This document shows, one piece after another, positions 8,293 through 18,070 of a stretch of 64,000 nt of DNA; position 1 is the first letter of the stretch, and each line of letters begins with the position of its first letter. The stretch is from Gaiellaceae bacterium (GTDB lineage: Bacteria; Actinomycetota; Thermoleophilia; Gaiellales; Gaiellaceae). The notes under the pieces are model-generated. The model was not told the DNA's origin, searched no databases, and saw nothing but the letters and a program-made list of their open reading frames with translations. A program made the position numbers and the translations under genes. The stretch covers positions 1,550,001-1,614,000 of the forward strand of contig BPGK01000001.1 of assembly GCA_026002995.1 (NCBI GenBank). The letters run 5' to 3'.

Positions 8293-9459
8293 TCAGAGCT
8301 CGATCGTGCGACCCGGGAGCTTGCGCCCGGGAACCTTGCCGCCGAGCCACGCGCTCGCCGTCGCCCCGACGTCCGAGAACTCACCGTCCTCGTGGATCCG
8401 GCCAGAGGCATTGCGACCGGCGGCGTACGCGAGCAGCAGCGCGTGCTCGCGCGAGTGGTCGGTCGAGGGCGTCGTCGGGTCGCAGCCGTGGTCGGAGGTG
8501 AGGATGAGGAGGTCCCCCTCCCGCAGCGCCTCGAGGATGTCCGGCAGCCGGCGATCGAAGTCCTGGAGGCAGCGGTGGAAGTTGACCGGGTCGTTGCGGT
8601 GCCCCCAGAGCATGTCCGTCTCGACGAGGTTGACGAAGACGAGCCCCTCCTCGAGCTCCCGGAGCAGCTCGATCGTCGCCTGGATGCCCTCGACGTTCGA
8701 CTTCGTGGGCCGCGACTCGTCGACATCCTGCCCGGCGAAGATGTCCCAGATCTTCCCCACCCCGACGACCGTCCCGCCCGCGGCGCGGATCGCGCTCAGG
8801 TAGTTGGGCTGTGGCGGCGACAGCGAGAAGTCGCGTCGGTTCGGCGTCCGCTCGTAGTGGCCGGGCTCGCCCGTGAACGGGCGAGCGATCACGCGTCCGA
8901 CCGCGTGCCGCCCGGTCAGGATCTCGCGCGCGATGCGACACGCCTCGTACAGCTCCTCGAGCGGAACCGTCTCCTCGTGGGCGGCGAGCTGGAAGACGGA
9001 GTCCGCCGAGGTGTAGACGATCCACTTCCCCGTGCGCTGGTGCTCCTCGCCGAGCTCCTGGATGATCTCCGTCCCCGAAGCCGGCTTGTTGCCGAGCACG
9101 CCGCGTCCGGTGCGATTCATGAACGGATCGATCACCTCGTCGGGGAACCCGTGCGGGTACGTGGGAAAGGCCGTCGGCGTGACGATCCCCATCAGCTCCC
9201 AGTGCCCGGTCGTCGTGTCCTTGCCCTTCGAGCGCTCGACGAGACGGCCCGCGACAGCCGGCGCCCCGGGCTGCGGAGGAGCGCCTTCGAGCGGCATGAC
9301 GTTGCCGAGGCCGAGCGCCTCGAGGTTCGGCAGGTCGAGGCCGCCGACGGCGCGGGCCACGTTCCCGAGCGTGTTGGAGCCTTCGTCCCCGTACTCCGCG
9401 GCGTCCGGCAACGCACCTGCGCCGACGGCGTCGAGCACGATCACGCACGCCCGCGGCAC
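8293..9459 (-). CDS. deoB: phosphopentomutase
   Basis: Interconverts (deoxy)ribose-1-phosphate and (deoxy)ribose-5-phosphate. 388 aa of the alkaline-phosphatase superfamily. Seen: the metal site ACVIVLDAVGAGALPDA, the phospho-Thr region KGKDTTTGHWELMG, and the C-terminal metal ligands (FVNLVETDMLWGHRNDP, LILTSDHGCDPTT, REHALLLAY). It converts the product of the neighbouring deoA. GTG 9459 lies 6 nt after a TACAAT box that overlaps the divergent promoter of the 9480 gene. Confidence 0.96.
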   Translation of the reverse strand: MPRACVIVLDAVGAGALPDAAEYGDEGSNTLGNVARAVGGLDLPNLEALGLGNVMPLEGAPPQPGAPAVAGRLVERSKGKDTTTGHWELMGIVTPTAFPTYPHGFPDEVIDPFMNRTGRGVLGNKPASGTEIIQELGEEHQRTGKWIVYTSADSVFQLAAHEETVPLEELYEACRIAREILTGRHAVGRVIARPFTGEPGHYERTPNRRDFSLSPPQPNYLSAIRAAGGTVVGVGKIWDIFAGQDVDESRPTKSNVEGIQATIELLRELEEGLVFVNLVETDMLWGHRNDPVNFHRCLQDFDRRLPDILEALREGDLLILTSDHGCDPTTPSTDHSREHALLLAYAAGRNASGRIHEDGEFSDVGATASAWLGGKVPGRKLPGRTIEL

Positions 9460-9464
9460 GGGGG

Positions 9465-9471
9465 TATTGTA
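9465..9471. promoter_or_regulatory. overlapping divergent -10 boxes, deoB / 9480 gene
   Basis: Minus strand TACAAT (9466-9471) lies 6 nt from deoB GTG 9459. Plus strand TATTGT (9465-9470) lies 9 nt from GTG 9480. The two hexamers occupy almost the same seven bases, so RNA polymerase could initiate either way but not both at once. No Shine-Dalgarno sequence precedes either start. Read from sequence; start sites are not measured. Confidence 0.6.
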
Positions 9472-9479
9472 CGACGGCT

Positions 9480-9704
9480 GTGGACCGCGCCCTCGGCCTC
9501 CTCCTGCTCGCCGTGTACATCGTCGCGATCGTCGGGCTCGCCGCGCTCGTCACCTTCGTCGTGATCAAGCTCTTCCCCACCGAGCGCACGCCCCGGAAGC
9601 CTCGCGAGCCCGAGGCGAGCGAACGGCCGTCGTCGGGCGGCGCCGACCGCGGCGCGACAGGAGGCGGGCGGCTCTACCGCCGGGCCAAGCGCGGCGCCGC
9701 CTGA
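9480..9704 (+). CDS. small single-pass membrane protein, unknown
   Basis: 74 residues from GTG. Residues about 4-30 (ALGLLLLAVYIVAIVGLAAL and following) are one long transmembrane helix. The rest is a basic, Pro/Gly/Ser-rich cytosolic tail (KPREPEAS, GGRLYRRAKRGAA). It is divergent from deoB and convergent with ald. I recognise no family, but the helix-plus-tail design and its own -10 box support a real gene. Confidence 0.55.
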   Translation: MDRALGLLLLAVYIVAIVGLAALVTFVVIKLFPTERTPRKPREPEASERPSSGGADRGATGGGRLYRRAKRGAA

Positions 9705-9727
9705 CCCGAGCCAGCGCCGAGTGCCGC

Positions 9728-10852
9728 TCAGCCGACGCGCGCGGCGAGGGCTTGCTCGAGCGGCGTGTACTCGAGCCCGTGCGCGTCGGCGACCGCCTCG
9801 TACGTGATCTTCCCGTCGATGACGTTCACTCCGAGCGAGAGCTCCGGGCTCTCCGTCACCGCCCGGATGACGCCTCGGTCCGCGAGCTGCTCCACGTAGG
9901 GCAACGTGACGTTCGTGAGCGCCCGCGTCGAGGTGATGGGGACGGCGCCCGGCATGTTCGCCACGCAGTAGTGGATGACGTCCTCGACGACGTAGACCGG
10001 ATCGTCGTGGGTCGTGGGACGCGACGTCTCGGCACAACCGCCCTGGTCGATCGCCACGTCCACGAGGACGCTCCCGGGCTTCATGCCCGCAAGCATCTCG
10101 CGCGTGACGAGCTTGGGCGCGAGCGCGCCGGGGATGAGGACGGCGCCGATCACGAGGTCGGCCTCCTTCAGCGACTCCTCGATCTGGAGACTCGAGGACA
10201 TGAGCAGCGTCACCCGCCCGCTCAGGATCTCCTCCAGGTGGCGCATCCGGTCGGCGGAGCGCTCGAGGATGGTCACCTGCGCCCCCATGCCGATGGCGAT
10301 GACGGCGGCATTGTAGCCGACCATCCCCCCGCCGATGATCAGCACGCGGGCGGGCGCGACCCCGGCGACGCCGCCCAGCAGGATGCCCCGGCCGCCCTTC
10401 GGCTTCTCGAGGTAGTGGGCGCCTGCCTGCGGCGCGAGCCGACCCGCGATCTCGCTCATCGGCGCGAGCAGCGGCAGCGCTCCCGACGCCGTCTCCACGG
10501 TCTCGTACGCGATCGCGGTGACTCCCGACTCGACGAGCGCGCGCGTGAGGGGCTCGTCGGCGGCGATGTGCAGGTACGTGAAGAGGGTGAGGCCCTCACG
10601 TAGGCGCGGGTACTCGGGCGCGATCGGCTCCTTGACCTTGAGCAGGAGCTCGGCGGACGCCCAGACCTCGTCCACCGACACGATGCGGGCCCCCGCGCGC
10701 TCGTACGCCTCGTCGGGGAAGGCGCTGCCGACACCGGCCCCCGTCTCGACGAGCACTTCGTGGCCACGCTGCACGAGCTCGCGCGCCCCCGCCGGAGTCA
10801 GGGCGACGCGGTACTCCTGCGGCTTGGTCTCCTTCGCGACCCCGACGCGCAT
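9728..10852 (-). CDS. ald: alanine dehydrogenase
   Basis: NAD-dependent oxidative deamination of L-alanine to pyruvate and ammonia. 374 aa. Seen: the N-terminal signature MRVGVAKETKPQEYRVALTP, the substrate-binding stretch LFTYLHIAADEPLTRALV, the Rossmann motif VLIIGGGMVGYNAA, and DVAIDQGGCAETSRPTTHDDP. ATG 10852 lies 9 nt after TAGATT (10862-10867). Because it yields pyruvate, it complements the PPDK at the window start. Confidence 0.96.
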   Translation of the reverse strand: MRVGVAKETKPQEYRVALTPAGARELVQRGHEVLVETGAGVGSAFPDEAYERAGARIVSVDEVWASAELLLKVKEPIAPEYPRLREGLTLFTYLHIAADEPLTRALVESGVTAIAYETVETASGALPLLAPMSEIAGRLAPQAGAHYLEKPKGGRGILLGGVAGVAPARVLIIGGGMVGYNAAVIAIGMGAQVTILERSADRMRHLEEILSGRVTLLMSSSLQIEESLKEADLVIGAVLIPGALAPKLVTREMLAGMKPGSVLVDVAIDQGGCAETSRPTTHDDPVYVVEDVIHYCVANMPGAVPITSTRALTNVTLPYVEQLADRGVIRAVTESPELSLGVNVIDGKITYEAVADAHGLEYTPLEQALAARVG

Positions 10853-10861
10853 GGCGGCGAG

Positions 10862-10871
10862 AATCTACCCT
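10862..10871. promoter_or_regulatory. symmetric bidirectional -10 element (ald / ABM gene)
   Basis: The plus strand reads AATCTACCCT. Its left six bases are the complement of TAGATT, the -10 of ald. Its right six bases, TACCCT, are a -10 for the gene starting at 10911. Both hexamers share the central TA. The plus-strand transcript would have a leader of about 30 nt with a Shine-Dalgarno site, whereas ald would be leaderless. Confidence 0.55.
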
Positions 10872-10910
10872 CTCGAGGCGCAATCGTGCGTTCACCGGAA
10901 GGAGGAAGCC

Positions 10911-11204
10911 GTGTACGCCTCAGGAGTCTGGGTTGTGAGAGAAGGACACGAGCAGGAGTTCGCCCGTTCCTGGCAGGCGGCCGCCGACGAGGCCGCGCTG
11001 CGCTTCCCGGGCGTGACGTTCCGGCTCCTCCGGGACATCGCGAGCCCCACGCGCTTCGTCGCCTTCAGCGGACCGTGGCGGAGCGCCGAGCAGATCGCGG
11101 CGGCCCGGGAGCTGCCGGCGTTCCAGGCGCTCGCCGAGGCGAGCGACGGTGTCGTCGAGAGCGCGGAGCTCTCGGTGTTCGAGCTGGCGGCCGAGATCAG
11201 CTGA
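10911..11204 (+). CDS. ABM-fold (antibiotic biosynthesis monooxygenase-like) protein
   Basis: 97 residues from GTG 10911, chosen because a strong Shine-Dalgarno site (GGAAGGAGG, about 10897-10905) sits just upstream and the protein then starts at the first beta strand. The pattern YASGVWVVREGHEQEFARSW ... FRLLRDIASPTRFVAFSGPW ... AFQALAEA fits the dimeric ferredoxin-like ABM/DUF family. The substrate is unknown; members include heme-degrading and quinone-forming monooxygenases. It is followed after 1 nt by a cupin gene, so the two form an operon. Confidence 0.7.
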   Translation: MYASGVWVVREGHEQEFARSWQAAADEAALRFPGVTFRLLRDIASPTRFVAFSGPWRSAEQIAAARELPAFQALAEASDGVVESAELSVFELAAEIS

Positions 11205-11205
11205 C

Positions 11206-11598
11206 GTGGCCGCGTACACGCTCGTCAACCTCGAGGAGGTCGACGACTCCGCCCGCGCGTACGGCTTGTCGCCACAGCTCGAGGCGCGCTTCGCGCGCGA
11301 GCCGCTCGGCCTCGAGCAGGCGGGCGTGAGCCTGCAGCGGCTCGCCCCGGGCTACCGCATACCCTTCGGCCACCGGCACCGCACGCAGGAGGAGCTGTAC
11401 GTGATCCTCGCAGGCGGCGGCCGGATCAAGCTCGACGACGAGGTCGTGGAGCTCCGGCGCTGGGACGCGGTGCGGATCCCGCCCCAGACGATGCGCTGTA
11501 TCGAGGCCGGGCCGGAGGGGCTCGAGCTCCTCGCCTTCGGCACGCCCTCCACGGGCCCCGGCGATGCCGAGATCGTCCAGGGCTGGTGGGCCGAGTAG
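11206..11598 (+). CDS. cupin-domain protein
   Basis: 130 residues from GTG 11206, 1 nt after the preceding stop. It shows the two cupin motifs: GYRIPFGHRHRTQEELYVIL (metal-binding His-x-His...Glu) and DAVRIPPQTMRCIEAG. A metal-binding small barrel is therefore likely. The reaction is unknown. Its operon partner is an ABM-fold protein, and small oxygenase/isomerase pairs of this kind occur in catabolic and quinone pathways, but nothing here fixes the substrate. Confidence 0.75.
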   Translation: MAAYTLVNLEEVDDSARAYGLSPQLEARFAREPLGLEQAGVSLQRLAPGYRIPFGHRHRTQEELYVILAGGGRIKLDDEVVELRRWDAVRIPPQTMRCIEAGPEGLELLAFGTPSTGPGDAEIVQGWWAE

Positions 11599-11671
11599 AT
11601 GGAGCAGCGCCTCGGCGTGGTCGCGCTCGGCGACGGCGAGCTCGCCCCCCACGCACGCAGGGCCGACGCCG

Positions 11672-12307
11672 CTACCTGCGCCGCACGACGGTGACGCCGT
11701 CGCGCACGGTGAGGAGGACGCACGCGACGCGCGGGTCGTCCCGGAGCTTGCGGTTGAGGGCGACGATGGCGCGCGTGCCCTCGCCCTCCTCGGGGGCGTC
11801 GACGACGCGGCCGCTTTGGAGCGTGTTGTCGAAGACGATCAGGCCCCTCGGAGCGAGCTTGGGCAAGACGGCTTCGTAGTAGGCGTCGTAGCCCGTCTTG
11901 TCCGCGTCGATGAAGACGAAGTCGAATGGGCCCTCCAGGCGGGCGAGCGTCTCCTGCGCCGGGCCGACGTGCACCCTGATCCGATCGCGGTAGGGGCTGC
12001 GCGCGATGTAGCGGCGCGCGACCTCGGCGCGTCGCTCCTCGAGCTCGCACGTGTCGATGCGGCCGTCCGGAGGCAGCCCGCGCGCCATCGAGAGCGCGGA
12101 GTAGCCGCTGTAGGTGCCGATCTCGAGCACGCGGCGGGCGCCGCTCGCGAAGACGAGCAGCTCGAGGAGGCGGCCGAGCACCGGCCCGGAGAGCATCTCC
12201 GGGTCGGGAAGGGTCGCTCGGGTCTCGGCCGCGAGCTCCTCGAGCAGCGGCTCGTGCGGCGTCGTGTGCGCCTCCGCGTACTGCTCGATCTCGGGCCGGA
12301 CGATCAT
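11672..12307 (-). CDS. SAM-dependent O-methyltransferase (class I, CCoAOMT-like)
   Basis: 211 aa from ATG 12307. The start was chosen over an in-frame ATG at 12364 because conservation begins at IVRPEIEQYAEAHTTPHEPLL. Seen: the SAM-binding motif I VLEIGTYSGYSALSMARGLP, the acidic DTCELEE, the metal/SAM stretch FDFVFIDADKTGYDAYYEAVLP, and VFDNTLQSGRV. These match the cation-dependent catechol/caffeoyl-CoA O-methyltransferase family (YrrM-like). In bacteria the substrate is usually unknown or a tRNA hydroxyuridine. It is convergent with the cupin gene. Confidence 0.85.
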   Translation of the reverse strand: MIVRPEIEQYAEAHTTPHEPLLEELAAETRATLPDPEMLSGPVLGRLLELLVFASGARRVLEIGTYSGYSALSMARGLPPDGRIDTCELEERRAEVARRYIARSPYRDRIRVHVGPAQETLARLEGPFDFVFIDADKTGYDAYYEAVLPKLAPRGLIVFDNTLQSGRVVDAPEEGEGTRAIVALNRKLRDDPRVACVLLTVRDGVTVVRRR

Positions 12308-12439
12308 CGCCGTAGGGGCGGAGCCTAGCGCGCACTCGACTCGGGCCTCCCCGAGCGCGAGCATGCGGTGCTCGCTCGCCCGCTCTCCTGGAAGGGCCTC
12401 GGCAAGCGCACGGATCCTCGCTCCCGGCCGGAGCCGAGC

Positions 12440-13570
12440 CTAGAGCGCGCGCTCGCGGGCGCAGTCGACGAGCGCGAGCGTGACCTCGACCATCGCCTCC
12501 AGGTCGGCGACGGCGATGCGCTCGTCGGGCGTGTGGATGTCCAGCATCCCGTTCGCGAGGTTGACGCAGGCGAGGCCGCGCGCGTTGAAGACGTTCGCGT
12601 CGGCGCCGCCGCCCGAGAGGACGTAGCTCGGCTCGAAGCCTGCGCGCCGCAGGGCCTCGGCGGCGAGCTGCACCGGCGGGTCGCTCTCCCGGAAGCGGTA
12701 GCCCGGGAAGCTCGAGCGCACCTCCGTCTCGAGCTCGCATTCGCCGAGCGTCGCCGCGAAGGCCGCGGTCTCGAGCATCTCCCGGACGAGCTCGATCGCC
12801 TTGCGCTCGTCGTGCGAGCGCACCTCCGCGCTGAAGGAGCACCGCTCCGGGACGACGTTCCGCGCGGTGCCCCCCTCGATCCGGCCGACGTTCGCGCTCG
12901 TCTCCTCGTCGATTCGGCCGAGGCGGAAGTCCGCGATCGCGCGCGCGGCGGCGGCGATGGCCGAGCGGCCGTCCTCCGGGTACATGCCCGCGTGCGCCGC
13001 CTCGCCGTGGAAGCGGAAGTCGAGCAGCCGCCCGTGTGGCGAGCCGAGCACGATCTCGCCGATCGGCCCGCCCTGGTCGTACACGAAGCCGGTTCGCGCG
13101 TGGAGCCGGGTGTGGTCGAAGGCCTCCGCCCCGCGCAGCGAGACCTCCTCCTGTGCGGTGAAGACGAGCTCGATCCCGGCGTGCGGCCTACCCTCCTCGA
13201 GCACGCGCCGGACGGCGTCGAGCATGACGGCGAGCGCGGCTTTGTTGTCCGAGCCGAGGATCGTGCCGGCGGCGTTGCGCACGATCCCGTCCTCGCCGAC
13301 CACCGGCTCGATCGGCCCCTCGGGGGGCACCGTGTCCGTGTGCGCGCAGAGGAAGAGCGGCGTGCCGCCTCCGCCGTTCGTGGCGGGGAGGCGGCAGTAG
13401 AGGTTGCCGGCGTCGCCCCCGAGGCGCGTAGCGGCATCGTCCTCGGCCCACGCGAGCCCCAGACCAGTGAGGTAGGCGCCCACGCGGTCCGCCACCGCCC
13501 GCTCGCGGCCGGAGGGACTCGGCAGCGCGCAGAGCTCGACGAAGAGGTCGAGGAGCGGTGGAACGGACAC
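12440..13570 (-). CDS. M20 family metallopeptidase (tripeptidase T-like)
   Basis: 376 aa from GTG 13570; a TAGGAT box (13581-13586) ends 10 nt before it. Seen: zinc ligands in LFLCAHTDTVPPEG, GSDNKAALAVML (bridging Asp), the catalytic AQEEVSLRGA, FVYDQGGPIGE and the terminal DIHTPDE. The dimerisation lid is present (HAGMYPEDGRSAIAAAARA). It likely hydrolyses short peptides or acyl-amino acids in the cytosol. It resembles PepT most, but a specific substrate is not proven. Confidence 0.85.
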   Translation of the reverse strand: MSVPPLLDLFVELCALPSPSGRERAVADRVGAYLTGLGLAWAEDDAATRLGGDAGNLYCRLPATNGGGGTPLFLCAHTDTVPPEGPIEPVVGEDGIVRNAAGTILGSDNKAALAVMLDAVRRVLEEGRPHAGIELVFTAQEEVSLRGAEAFDHTRLHARTGFVYDQGGPIGEIVLGSPHGRLLDFRFHGEAAHAGMYPEDGRSAIAAAARAIADFRLGRIDEETSANVGRIEGGTARNVVPERCSFSAEVRSHDERKAIELVREMLETAAFAATLGECELETEVRSSFPGYRFRESDPPVQLAAEALRRAGFEPSYVLSGGGADANVFNARGLACVNLANGMLDIHTPDERIAVADLEAMVEVTLALVDCARERAL

Positions 13571-13651
13571 GGCGGGAGCGATCCTACGCGGCGGGAGCCG
13601 TGCAGACCGAGCCTGGGCAGCTCCGGATGATGCGGAGTATGATGATCGCTG

Positions 13652-13888
13652 ATGCGAACGACGCTGAACCTCGACGACGACGTCGCTCGTGCGCTCGCCG
13701 AGCGGGCCCGCAAGGAGGCACGGTCGCTCTCTCGCGTCGCCAACGACGCCATCCGCGCTGGGCTCCGCGCCGAGCGGGAGCCGCGGAGGCAGCGTCGGTA
13801 CGAGCCCCGCGTCTTCGACAGCGGCGAGGCTCTGATCGACGTGCGCGACGTCGCGGCGGCACTCGACCTGCTCGACCGTGAGAACTGA
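13652..13888 (+). CDS. VapB-type antitoxin
   Basis: 78 residues. The N-terminus MRTTLNLDDDVARALAERAR is a ribbon-helix-helix DNA-binding domain, and the acidic C-terminal tail (ALIDVRDVAAALDLLDREN) would wrap the toxin. ATG 13652 follows TATGAT (13638-13643) by 8 nt. It overlaps the downstream toxin by 11 nt, the normal antitoxin-first layout. Such complexes usually bind and repress their own promoter. Confidence 0.85.
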   Translation: MRTTLNLDDDVARALAERARKEARSLSRVANDAIRAGLRAEREPRRQRRYEPRVFDSGEALIDVRDVAAALDLLDREN

Positions 13889-14330
13889 GTCTCCGGCGAT
13901 CCTCGTCGACGCGAATCTCATCCTCTGGGCGCACCACCGGCCCTTCCCCGAGCACGAGGCGGCGCGTACGTGGTGGGCTGCAACTCTCTCCGACACGCCC
14001 TTCGTAGGGATTGCGTGGCCCACGATCCTCGCGTTCCTTCGCCTCAGCACCCATCCCCGCGTGCTTCGCAAGCCCGTCGGCATACGCGATGCCTGGCACG
14101 AGGTCACGAGGTGGCTCGATCTCGACAACGTCCACCTGTCGGTCCCAGGTGAGCGGCATGCGGCGATTCTCGGAAGCCTTCTCGTCGAGACGCACGCTGC
14201 CGGAAACCACACGAACGACGCCCACCTCGCGGCGCTCGCGATCGAGTGGGGTCTCGAGCTCGTCTCGGCCGATCGGGACTTCGCCCGCTACCCCGGCCTG
14301 CGCTGGCGCGACCCACTCGCCGGCGGGTAG
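13878..14330 (+). CDS. VapC-type PIN-domain toxin ribonuclease
   Basis: 150 residues from GTG. It carries the PIN acidic residues: ILVDANLILWAHH (first Asp), the central Glu in FPEHEAARTWW, and the C-terminal pair NHTNDAHLAALAIEWGLELV and SADRDFARYPGL. VapC enzymes cleave specific tRNAs or rRNA when released from VapB. All catalytic acids appear present, so the toxin is probably functional. Its target is unknown. It ends 8 nt before the convergent pyrG. Confidence 0.88.
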   Translation: MRTESPAILVDANLILWAHHRPFPEHEAARTWWAATLSDTPFVGIAWPTILAFLRLSTHPRVLRKPVGIRDAWHEVTRWLDLDNVHLSVPGERHAAILGSLLVETHAAGNHTNDAHLAALAIEWGLELVSADRDFARYPGLRWRDPLAGG

Positions 14331-14338
14331 CGCGGACC

Positions 14339-15976
<1,638 letters not shown>

Positions 15977-15991
15977 TCACCGTAGCAGCAG

Positions 15992-16015
15992 GCGAGGTCG
16001 GACGGCCGTCCTCGC
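15992..16015. terminator. hairpin between the recN/SRPBCC operon and pyrG
   Basis: A GCGAGG / CCTCGC stem encloses an inner CGG-acgg-CCG stem. It lies just downstream of the SRPBCC stop and upstream of the pyrG -10 box. There is no T-run, as is common in GC-rich actinobacteria. Confidence 0.45.
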
Positions 16016-16021
16016 AGCCGG

Positions 16022-16441
16022 TCAGGAAGCGGCGGTTTGGACGAGGTCGTAGAGGCGCGCGAGCGCATCGTGCGCGAGCCGGCCACGGGTGAACGAGAGA
16101 CGGAACGGCTCGCTGACGGTCAGCGTCGCCCGCGTCCGCTCGTCACCCACGGCTGCGAGTGAGAGGTCCGCGCGCACCCTCGCGCGCACGATCTCGAAGC
16201 GGAGGCGATGCGGGGGCTCGACCTCATGCACGACGAGCACGTCCTCCGCCTCCGGCCCCCGGAAGAGGCTCGCCTCGCGCGAGCGCACCGTCCAGCGCGC
16301 GCCGGCCGCCAGGCCGCGCCGATCGGGCCGTACCGTCGCAACAGGCGGCCACCAGTCCGGGAAGTGGTAGGGCTCGGAGACGTATCGCCACGCGTCGTCG
16401 AGCGTCGCGAGCAGCTCGACCGAGGCCCTCCGCGTCGCCAC
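16022..16441 (-). CDS. SRPBCC (polyketide cyclase/START-like) family protein
   Basis: 139 residues from GTG 16441, directly after the recN stop (no gap). The helix-grip fold pattern is visible: SVELLATLDDAWRYVSEPYHFPDWWPPV, then a strand with VHEVEPPHRLRFEI, then a long C-terminal helix (HDALARLYDLVQ). Members bind hydrophobic ligands in a central cavity. The ligand here is unknown. Confidence 0.7.
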   Translation of the reverse strand: MATRRASVELLATLDDAWRYVSEPYHFPDWWPPVATVRPDRRGLAAGARWTVRSREASLFRGPEAEDVLVVHEVEPPHRLRFEIVRARVRADLSLAAVGDERTRATLTVSEPFRLSFTRGRLAHDALARLYDLVQTAAS

Positions 16442-18070
16442 TCAGCGCTCGCTGAGCGAGGACAGGAACTCAGCGCCGCCGAGCATCCGCTCGAGCTCCT
16501 CGCGGCGCAGGAGCTCGTCGAGCTCCTCGATCCTCGTGTGCGTCGGATCGCCCGGGATCTTCTCGACCCGGAAGTGGCGGTCGGCGACGCTCGCGATCTG
16601 CGGCAGGTGCGTGATCGTCAGCACCTGCGCGCGCTCCGCGAGCCGCTTGAGCGTGGCCGCGACCGCGTGTGCGGTCACGCCGCCGACGCCCGCGTCGATC
16701 TCGTCGAAGACGAGCGTCTCCCCGCCCGCGACCGCAGCCAGGGCGAGGGCGACCCTCGAGAGCTCGCCTCCGGAGGCCGTCTCCGCGACGGGCGCGAAGG
16801 GAAGGCCCGGGTTCGCTCGCAGGAGGAAGACGGCGCGGTCGGCGCCCGTCGGGCCCGGCTCCGCCTCCTCGAGCTCGCACAGGAACTCGCCGTCGCCCAG
16901 GCCGAGCCCTGCGAGCTCCGCCGCCACCGCCTCGGCGAAGGGCCGCGCGTGCGCCCGGCGCACGGTGCGGAGCTCCTCGGCCAGTGCGCCGACGCGCTCC
17001 TCGGCGCGCGCCACAGCCCGGGCCGCGGCCTCGACCGGGTCGTGGCCGGCCGCCGCCTCGGCGAGCTCGCGGCGAGCCTCCTCGGCGCGCTCGAGCAGCT
17101 CTTCGTACGAGCCGCCGAAGCGGCGACGGAGGTCGGCGATCCGGGCGAGTCGCCCCTCGACCTCCTCGAGCTCGTCCGGATCGGCCTCGAGCGAGGCGAG
17201 GAACCGATGCAGGTCTCCCCCGACCTCCCGCAGGCGGATGGCGACGTCGCGCAGCTCCTGCGCCGCGGCCGCGAGCTCGGGCGCGAGGCGCTCGAGGGGA
17301 GCGAGCGCCCGCTCGGCGCGGCCTGCGAGCTCGGCCGCCCCTTCCCCGTCGTCGGGCGCGACGGCGGCGATCGCGGCGGCGGCCGCGGCGCCGAGCTCCA
17401 CCACGTGCAGGAGTCGCTCGCGACGGGCGCGCAGCTCGTCTTCCTCTCCGGGCGCGAGGCCCTCCACCCCCTCGACGAGCGCCTCGAGCTCGGCCAGCCG
17501 AGCCGCGACCGCCCCCGCGTCGCGCGTCAGCTCGTCGTAGGAGCGCCGAGCCGCTCGCAGCTCGCGCCAGGCGGCGGCGGCTTCCCGACGTCGCTCGAGC
17601 TGTTCCTCGCCGCAGAACGCGTCGAGCAGGTCGAGCTGGTAGGAGGGACGCGCGAGCCGTCGCTGCTCGAACTGGCCGGACATCGCGATCAGGCGCTCGA
17701 CGGCGGCTGCGACGTCCTCGCGAGCGACTGCCCGCCCCCAGGCGTAGGAGCGCGTCCTCCCGTCGCGGAAGACACGGCGCGCGACGACGAGATCCCTCTC
17801 ACCCTCGGGGCGGAGCTCCGCGAGCGGGCCCGCGCTCTCGTCCTCGAAGAACTCCTCCGGGACATCGAGCTCGGCTTCGACGTACGCCTCGTCGCCCGCC
17901 GACCCGACCGCCGACGCGTCGGCCCTCGCGCCGAGGAGGAGCCCGATCGCCTGCGCGAAGATCGTCTTGCCGGCGCCGGTCTCCCCGGTGACCGCGTTCA
18001 GGCCGGGCGCGAAGACGAGCTCCGCCTCGCGGATCAGCACGAGGTTCTCGATGCGGAGCCTACGAAGCAA
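16442..18070 (-). CDS. recN: DNA repair protein RecN
   Basis: SMC-like ATPase acting in double-strand break repair. 542 aa. N-terminal Walker A (NAVTGETGAGKTIFAQAIGLL), a long Ala/Glu/Arg-rich antiparallel coiled coil (about residues 150-340), and a C-terminal signature and Walker B (ASGGELSRVALALAA, LVFDEIDAGVGG), ending with the helicase-like H-loop ITHLPQIAS. The start is a rare TTG at 18070 that overlaps the nadK end by 11 nt; it gives the conserved LRRLRIENLVLI opening. The tlyA-nadK-recN order is common in bacteria. Confidence 0.95.
   Translation of the reverse strand: MLRRLRIENLVLIREAELVFAPGLNAVTGETGAGKTIFAQAIGLLLGARADASAVGSAGDEAYVEAELDVPEEFFEDESAGPLAELRPEGERDLVVARRVFRDGRTRSYAWGRAVAREDVAAAVERLIAMSGQFEQRRLARPSYQLDLLDAFCGEEQLERRREAAAAWRELRAARRSYDELTRDAGAVAARLAELEALVEGVEGLAPGEEDELRARRERLLHVVELGAAAAAAIAAVAPDDGEGAAELAGRAERALAPLERLAPELAAAAQELRDVAIRLREVGGDLHRFLASLEADPDELEEVEGRLARIADLRRRFGGSYEELLERAEEARRELAEAAAGHDPVEAAARAVARAEERVGALAEELRTVRRAHARPFAEAVAAELAGLGLGDGEFLCELEEAEPGPTGADRAVFLLRANPGLPFAPVAETASGGELSRVALALAAVAGGETLVFDEIDAGVGGVTAHAVAATLKRLAERAQVLTITHLPQIASVADRHFRVEKIPGDPTHTRIEELDELLRREELERMLGGAEFLSSLSER

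Noticed and set aside
6640-9564. A 974-codon open frame on the plus strand
   Set aside because: Antisense shadow of deoA and deoB; low-complexity Arg/Asp/Glu composition and no recognisable motif. Several other very long plus frames (for example 16208-18238 and 18139-21267) are shadows for the same reason.
11599-11694. 31-codon plus frame starting ATG right after the cupin stop
   Set aside because: Overlaps the 3' end of the O-methyltransferase, has no Shine-Dalgarno site or -10 box, and is too short to judge.
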